Assembly (NCBI GenBank): GCA_043421945.1
Contig: JBHOGO010000109.1
Span: 1 to 12,518 of the forward strand
Length of the DNA: 12,518 nucleotides
Reading direction: 5' to 3'
Source of the DNA: Thaumasiovibrio sp043421945
Lineage (GTDB): Bacteria > Pseudomonadota > Gammaproteobacteria > Enterobacterales > Vibrionaceae
Positions 1 to 7,646 of the stretch are shown here, piece after piece; within the stretch, counting starts at the first letter, position 1; every line of letters begins with the position of its first letter. Under the pieces are notes generated by a model, which was not told where the DNA came from, made no database searches, and was given only the letters and a program-made list of their open reading frames with translations. The position numbers and the translations under genes were made by a program.

Positions 1-58
1 TTAGAGTCATTTTCATGGCTGATAGCATGATCTTCTCGTCGCAAAAAATCAAGCCCCT

Positions 59-301
59 TCAATGATCACAGGTATAGAAGCGGCGCTGAGTAGCGAGTTC
101 GGTGATGACGTTGATACTTCTTCCTTTGTCTTTAGACAGGTAGCCTATCAAATTACACACACCGGCTGATACACCAATCGTTACATCAAAGGGTTGGTAT
201 TGTGCTTCGATAAACGTATCAAGCACACCGCTGGAAAATACGCCGCGCATTCCTCCCCCTTCAACAACTAATGCCTTTGTATTCTTTTTTTCTTCCCACA
301 T
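59..301 (-). pseudogene. Truncated patatin-like phospholipase (N-terminal fragment)
   Basis: This is the first 80 residues of a patatin-like phospholipase of the YjjU type. The oxyanion-hole motif VEGGGMRG is near residues 13-20, and the nucleophile elbow GVSAG (GxSxG) is around residues 43-47, followed by NLIGYLSKDKGRS and a piece resembling the family's KREFF segment. In the family the chain continues about 200-280 residues to a catalytic Asp in a DGG/DGA motif; here it stops after RRFYTCDH, so the Ser-Asp dyad is incomplete. The start at 301 is chosen because AGGAG lies about 8 bases upstream; an ATG 9 codons earlier has no such site. Another frame stays open from about base 68 to the window edge, but I do not recognise it as the missing patatin part. 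A frameshift, deletion or insertion junction near 60-75 is likely. Confidence 0.6.
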
Positions 302-585
302 ACCCTTTCTCCTATCGCAAAACTGCACATAAATGACGATAGAGAGATAATAAAGAGTAGGGATAAAGGAAGATAATCGCTTTAGTACATTACTGTGATA
401 GGTAAAGCCATCAATGGTAGTGCAGTTCGACTGAGTAATAAAAACGGTGCAATGACTCTATGGGTAATAGGGGGTATCTGAGTATTAGAGCAGAGAACAT
501 TTGAAAAGGACAAGATGTTAAGGCCAAGCTATTGTCTTAATCTACGCTCACTATGAGTATTCACTACGGGTTAAGGTGATTGCTC

Positions 586-1116
586 CTACCAATATTTAGG
601 ATCGTTCAGCGCGGCAATGCAATGAGACTGCGTAATCCCCAAATCTAAAGAGCCGCCGGCTAGATGGGTGGCAATCCAACCGTGTGGGAAGCTTAATGGC
701 TGTGGCGCTTTTATCTGTGCTTCTGTGATAGCTTCAAAGCCAAGTTTGCCATAAAAGTTAGGATCCCCATAGGTGACCACAACATCTGCACCCAACGCCT
801 TGACGGTTTCAAAGCCAAATCGAATCAGATTTTGTCCTATCCCTTTACCTTGCTTATCCGTTTGTACTGCAACAGGTGAGAGTAAGTAGACAGTATGTGA
901 TGAATTGACTTCAAGCTTGGATAGGATAATCGCAGCCACAATAGTATCGCGTTCCATCGTGATGCAGACGTGCATATCTGATGCTTGAGCGAGGATATCA
1001 CTCGCTAATTGTCCTATCGTTTTACCTCCATCGATGCCTTCGGAGTCCGTAAAGGTTTGTTGAAATAGCGCAATAATGTCTGTGTATTGGCACGGGTTAC
1101 TTGTCGTGTGTTTCAT
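586..1116 (-). CDS. GNAT family N-acetyltransferase (YhbS-like)
   Basis: Probable acetyl-CoA-dependent N-acetyltransferase of the YhbS/COG3153 group; the substrate is unknown. Its 176 residues match the family length. The acetyl-CoA pyrophosphate-binding motif A is QGKGIG at residues 89-94, preceded by the beta-strand LLSPVAV. The family-typical GDPNFYGKLGFE block is at 117-128 and parallels GDPALYSRFGFE in E. coli YhbS. The protein is soluble, with no signal peptide. ATG at 1116 is directly preceded in frame by a GTG at 1119; the upstream AAAGG sits about 9 bases from the ATG and 6 from the GTG, so either may be used. It is monocistronic as far as seen, with no clear terminator downstream. 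Confidence 0.85.
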   Translation of the reverse strand: MKHTTSNPCQYTDIIALFQQTFTDSEGIDGGKTIGQLASDILAQASDMHVCITMERDTIVAAIILSKLEVNSSHTVYLLSPVAVQTDKQGKGIGQNLIRFGFETVKALGADVVVTYGDPNFYGKLGFEAITEAQIKAPQPLSFPHGWIATHLAGGSLDLGITQSHCIAALNDPKYW

Positions 1117-1238
1117 CACTCTACACCTTTAAATATCATTGTTTGATGCGTTCATTCAGCAAAGGATATGTATTGCTGCAATGCCATTAATATAAAGTGT
1201 GAAGTAATAGACAGGTCAATGAAAATTTTGCTCAGATG

Positions 1239-1263
1239 CAAAAAAGGGCAGCAGATGCTGCCC
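1239..1263 (-). terminator. Rho-independent terminator of the amidohydrolase gene
   Basis: Read on the minus strand, GGGCAGC and GCTGCCC form a perfect 7-bp stem around a 4-base loop, followed by TTTTTT. It lies about 20 bases past the amidohydrolase stop codon at 1283. Confidence 0.9.
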
Positions 1264-1282
1264 TCAAAGGTGATGCGTTGAA

Positions 1283-2680
1283 TTAACGAATCTCTTCGCC
1301 GCTATCAAGCACAGATTGGCGAACAATCTTTGTGTACTCGAGGAGTTCTTTACGAATGGTATCTTCGTCAACCGTGACCATTTCACGATCTTTCATGATG
1401 AGTTCACCCGCTACCATGCTGTGACGAACGTTAGCAGAATTCGCCGAGTAAACGAGTGCTGAATAGGGGTTATAAACCGGTACCATATTTGGCGCCTTAA
1501 CGTCGACAACGATAATATCAGCCTGTTTACCCACCTCTAGTGAGCCAACTTTATCTTCCATGTGCAGTGCTCGTGCAGCGCCAATGGTAGCCATTTCAAT
1601 AACGTTAATTGGTGGCATTGCTGCGCGATCTTCATTCACTAATTTGTGGACTTTTGCCACTTGGTTGAATTCATCAATAGTGCTCAACGTGTTACCAGAC
1701 ATTGGACCATCGGTACCTAGACCAATACGAAGACCCTCTTCAAACATTTTTAAAGCAGGGGCGACACCTTTTGCTGATTTAATATTCGCACTCATGTTGT
1801 GTGCGACACCAACATCATGTTTTTTCAGTAGTGCGATGTCTTCATCACTCACTTCAATGGCATGTGCCGCGACGACTTTATGATTCAATGCACCGATCTC
1901 AGCCATGTAAGCGACGGGGCTTAAACCACCACTTCGCTCACCGATAACTTCGATTTCACGGTCAGACTCTGCAAGGTGAATAAGAACAGGAACGTCATGC
2001 TCTAAAGACAGCGCACTGATTTGTTGAAGTGTCTCAGTGCTGTTTGTATACGGTGCATGCGGTGCAAATGCCGGTGTAATGCGTGGGTGATCTTTGTAAT
2101 CTTTAATAAAGTTAAGTGCATACTGAATACCGGCTTGCGCATTTTTTGCATCGGCTACAGGGAATTGGATCACTGTTTGACCAAGGACGGCACGCATGCC
2201 GATTTCATCAACGGTTTTTGCCACTTCATCTTCGAAGTAATACATGTCAGCGTAAGTGGTGACACCACCTTTCACCATTTCAACGTTGCCAAGCTGTGCA
2301 CCAATACGAACCATATCACGAGCAACCAGTTTTGCTTCTAGTGGGAAAATATAGCGATGTAAACGATCTGGCACATCATCTCCCAGTGAGCGGAAAACCG
2401 TCATTGAGGCGTGAGTATGGGTGTTGATAAGACCCGGCATAACAATATCGCCATCGACATCAAGTATGGTTTCAGCTTCATATTGCTCTAGCAGTACGCT
2501 ATCACCAACAGCAACAATAACATCGTCTTTAATCACGACAGTGCCGTTTTCATAAATCGCTTTGTCATTATCCATCGTTAGGACAGTGGCATTATTAATA
2601 ATAACATCGACTTTTTCAGCCGCGATAGATAGCGGCGCAATCGCTGCCAGTGCAATAGAAAGGAGGGTTTTCTTTAGCAT
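1283..2680 (-). CDS. Exported amidohydrolase, MTA/SAH deaminase (TRZ/ATZ) type
   Basis: Metal-dependent amidohydrolase of the family that deaminates 5'-methylthioadenosine, S-adenosylhomocysteine or related purines and s-triazines; the true substrate is not known. The 465-residue chain shows the metal ligands in order: H88 and H90 (INTHTH), H235 with the acid E238 (HLAE), H273 (AAHAIE) and D324 (GTDGP). The substrate-side histidine is H208 (APHAPY). The family's usual HNPxSN loop is HNMSAN here (294-299). Unlike cytoplasmic MtaD it begins with a signal peptide (MLKKTLLSIALAAIAPLSIAA, likely cut near residue 21), so it should act in the periplasm. The start at 2680 is chosen because it gives this signal peptide; the longer in-frame reading back to 2929 would overlap the diguanylate cyclase. 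It lies 181 bases downstream of that cyclase on the same strand and ends at a strong terminator. Confidence 0.85.
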   Translation of the reverse strand: MLKKTLLSIALAAIAPLSIAAEKVDVIINNATVLTMDNDKAIYENGTVVIKDDVIVAVGDSVLLEQYEAETILDVDGDIVMPGLINTHTHASMTVFRSLGDDVPDRLHRYIFPLEAKLVARDMVRIGAQLGNVEMVKGGVTTYADMYYFEDEVAKTVDEIGMRAVLGQTVIQFPVADAKNAQAGIQYALNFIKDYKDHPRITPAFAPHAPYTNSTETLQQISALSLEHDVPVLIHLAESDREIEVIGERSGGLSPVAYMAEIGALNHKVVAAHAIEVSDEDIALLKKHDVGVAHNMSANIKSAKGVAPALKMFEEGLRIGLGTDGPMSGNTLSTIDEFNQVAKVHKLVNEDRAAMPPINVIEMATIGAARALHMEDKVGSLEVGKQADIIVVDVKAPNMVPVYNPYSALVYSANSANVRHSMVAGELIMKDREMVTVDEDTIRKELLEYTKIVRQSVLDSGEEIR

Positions 2681-2861
2681 GATACATCTCAGGACGAACA
2701 ATAAGATCGCTAGTTTAATGGATTCCTTTTGAACGCCACATGCGTAAAAGACATCAAGGTAAGTAAGTGGAATATGGGTCACAGTAGATGTTAGTGGCAC
2801 GTTATCTTCGCGCTTCTTGGTGAGTGATATTGTTATAGTTGTTCTTTTAAAGTATATCGAT

Positions 2862-3848
2862 TTAGCCTGTATGAATAGAGGATACGTTGCAGCTACCAGT
2901 GAGGTTATTTTTAATAGTAATTTTGCCATTATCTACATAGGCAATGCAGTTACGACCAGCTTGTTTCGCTGCATATAAGCACTGATCGGCTATTGCAATA
3001 ATGTCTGTTTCGTTATCGCCAGGTCGAGGGGTCATGGTGGCAACACCCGCACTAAAAGTCAGGGTGTCTTGTAACGGTGAACCAGGGTTGGGTAGCGCCA
3101 GTGCTGAGATATGGCGTTGAATTTTGTCTGCAATTAAGAGGGCTGAAAACTGATCTAACCCTCCATAAGCAAGAGCGAACTCTTCCCCTCCATATCGTGC
3201 AGAGATGTCATTAGCACGCTTGGTGTAAAGCGTTAATACCTTTGAAAATTGCTTCAGGCATTCATCCCCTTCTAGATGGCCAAGTTTATCATTGACCTTT
3301 TTAAAGTAATCAAGGTCGATCATTATCATCGAAAAAGGCTGTGAGAAGCGTTTACATCGGCTCCACTCGGCAGCCATTAGCTCAGAGAAAGAACGCCGAT
3401 TCGCAAGGCCAGTGAGTGGATCGGTTCTGGATAGCTCCTCTATTTTTAACTCTGAAAGTTTGCGTCGTGAGATATCTTGATGTGAAATCACTAAAAAGAT
3501 CTCATTGTCATAGGTCATTCGGGAGGCCCGAAGGATAAACCAACGCTGCTCTGTCGGGCTATGGCATGGGTATTCGATAGTAAATATTGCCTTTTTCTCT
3601 TTGTAGCAACGCTCTAAACCATCAAGAACTGATGCCGATAACGTATCGCCACGCGCTTTTGCATTTTTGCATTCGGTTAAGTAGTTAGTGCCAACCCAAT
3701 CTTTGTTTGTTGTCTTATCACAGTCGTTGCATTGACCGAAATTAACCCAAGCCTGATTGGTATAAATGATCGTCCCGTGAGCATCCAGTACCGTTATATG
3801 GTCCAGCATGGTATTAAGGATTAACGATAAAAAACTGGCATCCAGCAT
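2862..3848 (-). CDS. Cytoplasmic PAS-GGDEF diguanylate cyclase
   Basis: Predicted to make cyclic di-GMP from two GTP. There is a PAS domain at about residues 10-128, with the family landmarks VGTNYL (52-57) and the EYPCHSP...RWF strand (92-104). A short linker (LSELKIEELS) leads to a GGDEF domain at 140-305. The opening signature is DPLTGLANRR, the metal-binding Asp is in MIDLDYFKKVND (about 178), and the active-site loop is GGEEF (220-224). RAND at 211-214, five residues before GGEEF, fits the RxxD inhibitory I-site, so product feedback is expected. There is no membrane segment or signal peptide, so it is a soluble sensor-cyclase. The PAS domain has an extra CNDC pair at 40-43. It is divergent from the binding-protein cluster that starts at 4153. 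Confidence 0.93.
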   Translation of the reverse strand: MLDASFLSLILNTMLDHITVLDAHGTIIYTNQAWVNFGQCNDCDKTTNKDWVGTNYLTECKNAKARGDTLSASVLDGLERCYKEKKAIFTIEYPCHSPTEQRWFILRASRMTYDNEIFLVISHQDISRRKLSELKIEELSRTDPLTGLANRRSFSELMAAEWSRCKRFSQPFSMIMIDLDYFKKVNDKLGHLEGDECLKQFSKVLTLYTKRANDISARYGGEEFALAYGGLDQFSALLIADKIQRHISALALPNPGSPLQDTLTFSAGVATMTPRPGDNETDIIAIADQCLYAAKQAGRNCIAYVDNGKITIKNNLTGSCNVSSIHTG

Positions 3849-4152
3849 TACTTCAGAGCCTCATTGAGTGACAAAAATGGTCGAGTTCTCGCTTGGTATT
3901 TCTCACTGTAAACAAACTGTAGCGTAAGGCGCGTTTAGTTGCATAATTGATGGGAGAAAAAGCACATTTATACGGTCATGTTTGCCCTATTTACCCTCTT
4001 AATGTCTTGTTTTCTTAATTCTTATACCTGCATTTCAATACTAGGGCGGTTTCTGTTCGCGTGTATGTTATTGAGTACTCGATTGCTAAAGAGCAGCTAC
4101 ACTTTATTCTTATTACATCCAGATGAGCGATTGCTGGAAAACGAGGAGGTTT
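3849..4152. other. Divergent intergenic region between cyclase and binding-protein genes
   Basis: These 304 bases carry the leader sequences of two divergent genes. On the plus strand TTGCTA (4083-4088) and TATTCT (4105-4110), 16 bases apart, are a weak sigma-70-like pair about 40 bases before the ATG at 4153. No clear operator palindrome or terminator was seen. An open frame at 3978-4256 gives a low-complexity hydrophobic peptide and is not taken as a gene. Confidence 0.35.
4143..4149 (+). promoter_or_regulatory. Strong Shine-Dalgarno of the GlpV-like gene
   Basis: GAGGAGG lies 3 bases before the ATG at 4153. The spacing is tight, but it is the only good site nearby, and it decides the start over in-frame ATGs at 4123 (no site) and 4165 (15 bases away). 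Confidence 0.65.
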
Positions 4153-5944
4153 ATGTTTCATTGCATGAGTGGTGGTGCGCTGTTCGGCGCTATTCGTGGT
4201 TCCGTAGGGGGGAGCGCACTCGTTATACTGCTTCTTGTACCGTTAAAGGCCGCTGAGGAGCGTGACAATATTAATAGTGAGCAGCAACGTATCATACAGC
4301 GCTGGCTCTCCGAGTTTTCGCCCTCAACGTTAACGCCCCAAGAACAAACGGATGAACTTCACTGGTTTATAGAGGCAGCAAGGCCCTACCAAGGGATGAA
4401 GCTAAAAGTGGCCTCTGAGTTCATGCCAACCCATGTTTATGAATCTGAAGTGTTAGCAAAAGCATTTTATGAGCTTACTGGCATTCATGTCATTCACGAA
4501 GTGACGGGAGAAGCGGATGTCGTCAATAAGCTCTCAGCAGAAATGTTTACGAAAGCCAACTTCTATGATGCTTATATCAATGATAGTGACTTTATTGGCT
4601 TACATTCACGAGCAGGAAAAACAGTCGCCCTTAACAAATTTATGGAGAATGAAGGGAAAGCGGTGACACTCCCAACCTTAGACGTTGAGGATTTTATCGG
4701 TCTCGTGTTTACTTCGGGCACCGATGGCAACCTCTACCAGCTACCAGCTACCAGCTACCAGCTACCAGCTACCAGATGTTCAATTTGCGAGCTTGTATTG
4801 GTATCGACATGATTGGTTTTCTCGACCAGACCTAAGGGAAAAGTTTTTTTCGATTTATGGCTATCCGCTTGATGTACCGTTGAACTGGCAAGCTTATCGA
4901 GATATTGCCGAGTTCTTTTCTCATCACATCGAGACGCTTGATGGGCAGAGGGTATATGGTCATATTGACTGGGCGAAGCGAGAACCTTCTTTTGGGTGGC
5001 GCATGTCAGATGGCTGGTTTTCATTGGCAGGTATGGGGGATAAGGGGTTACCAAACGGCATACCTGTTGATGAGTGGGGGATCAGAGTTGAAGGGTGTCA
5101 TGTTGTTGGGGCTAGTGTAAAGCGGGGTGGGGCGATTAATGGCCCCGCGGCAGTGTATGCGCTGGATACCTTTATTGATCTTCTTCAGTTTGGCCCTGAA
5201 AATATTCGCGAACTCGACATGTTCCAAGCGCTTGAAGTACAGGCGTCTGGACAGGTCGCTCAGATGCTACACTTTTACACAGCATTAGCGCCCATTTTCT
5301 CTCTGCCTAATTCACCATTAATGGATAGCGAAGGCAATGCGAAGTGGCGAATTGTCCCTTCTCCCGTGGGGAAGTATTGGCAAATCGGCATGAAGTCAGG
5401 CTATCAGGATGCAGGATCATGGACGATCTTAAAGAGCGCGCCGTTAGAACGCCAGAAAGCCGTCTGGCTGTACGCCCAGTTTTTAGTGTCAAAAACCGTG
5501 TCCTTAAAAAAAACCTTAGTTGGATTAACCCCGATACGCGCATCTGATATTGCGTCGCAAACGTTTAGTGATCACAGTGAGGAGCTGGGTGGGTTTGTTG
5601 AGTTTTATCAAAGTAATGCCCGCCATTTTTGGACACCGACAGGCACTAATGTCCCTGATTATGCGGGACTATCTGGTTATTGGTGGAAGCACCTATCAAT
5701 GGCTGTTGAAGGGGCAATTTCTAGCCAAACTGCACTCGATAACCTTGCTTTTTCATTTGATGCGCATTTTGATGAACTTGAACAAAAAGAAGAACTATTG
5801 TGTAGCCCTATCCTTAATCAAATGAATTCAGAGCAGTATTGGCTGGGCCAACCCGGTGCACCTAAGCCTGTAAATGTATTAACACCTAAAGGGCAAACAT
5901 TGCCATACGAAGAGGCTATCCAATATTGGAATGCCATGGAATGA
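4153..5944 (+). pseudogene. GlpV-like ABC solute-binding protein, out of frame through a 7-bp repeat
   Basis: Large periplasmic binding protein resembling the GlpV group (glycerol or sugar ABC importers, roughly 575-590 residues). A signal peptide (hydrophobic SALVILLLVPLKA) is followed by family blocks: FSPSTLTPQEQ, ASEFMPTHVYES, YDAYINDSDFIG, LYQLP...DVQFASLYWYRHDWF, GWRMSDGW, GLPNGIPVDEWGIRV, KRGGAINGPAAVYA, GYQDAGSWT, SKTVSLKK and TPTGTNVPDY. The reading frame is broken at 4734-4775 by six CTACCAG copies. The first frame then stops at 4812 (219 residues) and the rest of the protein continues in the +1 frame to 5944. Two or five copies would restore one frame (587 or 594 residues). The downstream half is free of stops and well conserved in type, which argues for a recent or reversible event. 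No permease or ATPase gene is nearby, and the stop overlaps the next start as ATGA. Confidence 0.85.
4734..4775 (+). repeat. Heptanucleotide tandem repeat, (CTACCAG)x6
   Basis: Six perfect contiguous copies of CTACCAG lie within the GlpV-like gene. The conserved family motif YQLPD needs just two copies in frame; the extra four shift the downstream frame by +1. The array reads out as YQLPATS repeats. Slipped-strand mispairing at such perfect arrays changes copy number in whole units, and because 7 mod 3 is 1 every change alters the frame. Confidence 0.97.
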
Positions 5945-6677
5945 CAACGATGCGAAATTGTTGCAGTGGATTATTAATCCTAACACTCTCGGTATTTGTA
6001 TCGGTGTCGGCTTCGGCGCAAACCCAGCTCATTGAAGTGCTGTCGTTTGAAGGCCGACCTTTCCTCTATGACGTTAACGGTGAAAAGGAAGGTTTAATCC
6101 CCGATATACTCGCCGAGTTGTTTTCCCGTACCCAACTTGAATACACCCTAACGGTCATGCCGATCAAACGCGCGATGCGGGTGGTGAGGCTTGAGCCGTA
6201 TAGCTGTGTTGTCCCCATCGAAAGGCTGCAAGAGAGAGAGGCTCATTACACGTGGTTTAGCCCGATACTATTATCCAAATATGCCTTTTATTCTCACAAG
6301 GATTATCCCCCTCTTGTCACTCTGGCAGATGCCAAAGGAGAGAACGTTTCTTCAGTTGCAGGTTCGGGAATTAATGAATATCTAGCGAGTTGGCAATTTG
6401 ATCAAATGGAGACAAATAGTGCTCAAAATGGGTTTAGAGTATTAATGCGAGGCAGGGTGCAGCTATGGGCATCGGAAGTTGCGACAGCAACGTATATCCT
6501 AAACATGAATCGGCTAATATAGAGATTGAAAAACGTTTAGAGTTCTTTAGCTCAATTAGAGCGATGGCTTGCAATGAGAAGATGGATGGCACCTATCAAA
6601 AACAGATAGAAAAAGCACTACTGTCAATGTACGAAGATGGTTGGATTAATAGGCTGGTGGAGCGTTATTCACAATAA
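5941..6677 (+). pseudogene. Periplasmic type-3 solute-binding protein with one-base frameshift
   Basis: Small periplasmic protein of the bacterial extracellular solute-binding family 3 type (amino-acid-binding fold). The signal peptide is at residues 1-26 (cut after SASA). Family-like blocks follow: SFEGRPFLYDVNGEKEGLIPDIL, PIKRAMRVV, YTWFSPIL and GRVQLWASEVATATYIL. The first frame then stops at 6522, while the frame shifted by one base carries the expected C-terminus, HESANIEIEKRLEFFSS to NRLVERYSQ, ending at 6677. Adding one base near 6502 (AAAC to AAAAC gives YILKHES) restores a 245-residue protein, the normal length. The ATG at 5941 overlaps the previous stop as ATGA, which implies translational coupling. 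The lesion could be real or a base-calling error at a short A run. Confidence 0.75.
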
Positions 6678-6680
6678 TTT

Positions 6681-6696
6681 GAACATGTTTATGTTC
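6681..6696. repeat. Perfect inverted repeat after the frameshifted binding-protein gene
   Basis: GAACAT and ATGTTC flank a 4-base spacer GTTT, starting 4 bases after the stop at 6677. No T run follows, so it is a weak terminator at best; it could be an operator or an mRNA end-protecting hairpin. Confidence 0.4.
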
Positions 6697-6815
6697 AGCA
6701 TCACAAATGCCTTATTAAATATACGACCTTGATTTCTTCTTTCCTAGAATCAGTGAGTATTTAACTATACAGGCACTATACTATTAGTTTATGTATTTCA
6801 GGCAGATATGCAGGT

Positions 6816-7574
6816 ATGAAGTTTTGGGTCTTTTTATACTATTTTTTGTCTCTCGGAGTTAATGCATCTAATGACCGGCTCGACGTGATCGTCGGGGTCA
6901 GTGATGGCTTTCCTGTCTATTATTTTGATCAAGCGTCGCAACGTTTTCAAGGGGAGATGGTTGAATCATTTCAAGCGATTTGTGAAGAGGCAAATTTAAA
7001 TTGCATCTATCGCTCCTTGCCGAAGAAACGTGTGGAAAAACAGTTACTACACGGCACTATTCATTTCGGTAGCGTGATTGATAGCGCGGAACAGATAGAG
7101 ACACTCAAAGACAGCATTTATCTTACTCGCTTTCGTATACCCACCAGTATGGGCGTATATTCCACGCTACCTCAAGCTCAAATCCCTACTCAATTAGAAG
7201 GCTATTACGGTGAAAGTATTATCTGCGTCTTAGGTTGGAGTCTATCAGCGCTTCCGGGAGTTTGGGAGGCCGAAAAAGAGAAAATACTGGAGATATTCCC
7301 TGCGCCATCGATTGAGGCTGCGTCAAAAATGCTACTTCAAGGAAGAGCTAAATTTCTGTATTCCAATAAACAAAAAATGGATGTGTTTCTTGATGGTGAG
7401 GAGGGGGTTTACTACAAACCGTTTCGAACGATTAACCAGACATTCGCTCTATCCAAAACAGCATCATACTATGAAACCTTGAGACACAGGGTGGAATATG
7501 CAATTGAGAGTTTAGTGGCTAGTGGCCACTTAGATCCCGAAACAGGGAAGCGCATTTCAGGAGGGGACAATTAA
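6816..7574 (+). CDS. Periplasmic solute-binding protein, family-3-like
   Basis: A 252-residue intact protein with a signal peptide (MKFWVFLYYFLSLGVNA, cut near residue 17) and the general layout of small type-3 solute-binding proteins. It has an opening beta strand (DVIVGVSDGFPVYYFD), a PKKRVEKQLLHGTIHFG segment like the P-x-KRA...G segment of its upstream neighbour, and a C-terminal helix pair (YETLRHRVEYAIESLVASGHLD). Two cysteines, C56 and C63, could form a disulfide. The ligand is unknown. The start has only a weak AGG immediately upstream. It lies 138 bases after the frameshifted paralogue, so it probably has its own promoter, and it ends at a bidirectional terminator. As no permease is present, it may be an orphan receptor or serve a transporter encoded elsewhere. 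Confidence 0.75.
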   Translation: MKFWVFLYYFLSLGVNASNDRLDVIVGVSDGFPVYYFDQASQRFQGEMVESFQAICEEANLNCIYRSLPKKRVEKQLLHGTIHFGSVIDSAEQIETLKDSIYLTRFRIPTSMGVYSTLPQAQIPTQLEGYYGESIICVLGWSLSALPGVWEAEKEKILEIFPAPSIEAASKMLLQGRAKFLYSNKQKMDVFLDGEEGVYYKPFRTINQTFALSKTASYYETLRHRVEYAIESLVASGHLDPETGKRISGGDN

Positions 7575-7577
7575 GTA

Positions 7578-7609
7578 AAAAGGCCCCTAACCGAAGTTAG
7601 GAGCCTTTT
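7578..7609. terminator. Bidirectional terminator between convergent genes
   Basis: A 14-base arm (7578-7591) pairs with 7596-7609 around loop CGAA, with one internal C/A mismatch. It has A and T runs at the ends, so it can stop transcription both from the binding-protein gene (plus) and from the PL15 lyase gene (minus). Confidence 0.9.
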
Positions 7610-7646
7610 AATCTGGACTATTCGTAAACGAAATCGTGCTTAGTGA

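Noticed and set aside
841..915. TGTGA-type CRP half-sites
   Set aside because: Several TGTGA words occur in the window, but none has a properly spaced TCACA partner, and this one lies within the acetyltransferase gene.
2681..2929. In-frame N-terminal extension of the amidohydrolase (start at 2929)
   Set aside because: It overlaps the diguanylate cyclase end, is not family-like, and would bury the clear signal peptide that begins at 2680.
3978..4256. 92-residue plus-strand open frame before the GlpV-like gene
   Set aside because: No ribosome-binding site, odd composition, and it overlaps the better-supported start at 4153 in another frame.
6499..6522. Programmed -1 or +1 ribosomal frameshift in the small binding-protein gene
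   Set aside because: No canonical slippery heptamer and no evident downstream pseudoknot; a one-base lesion or base-calling error is simpler.
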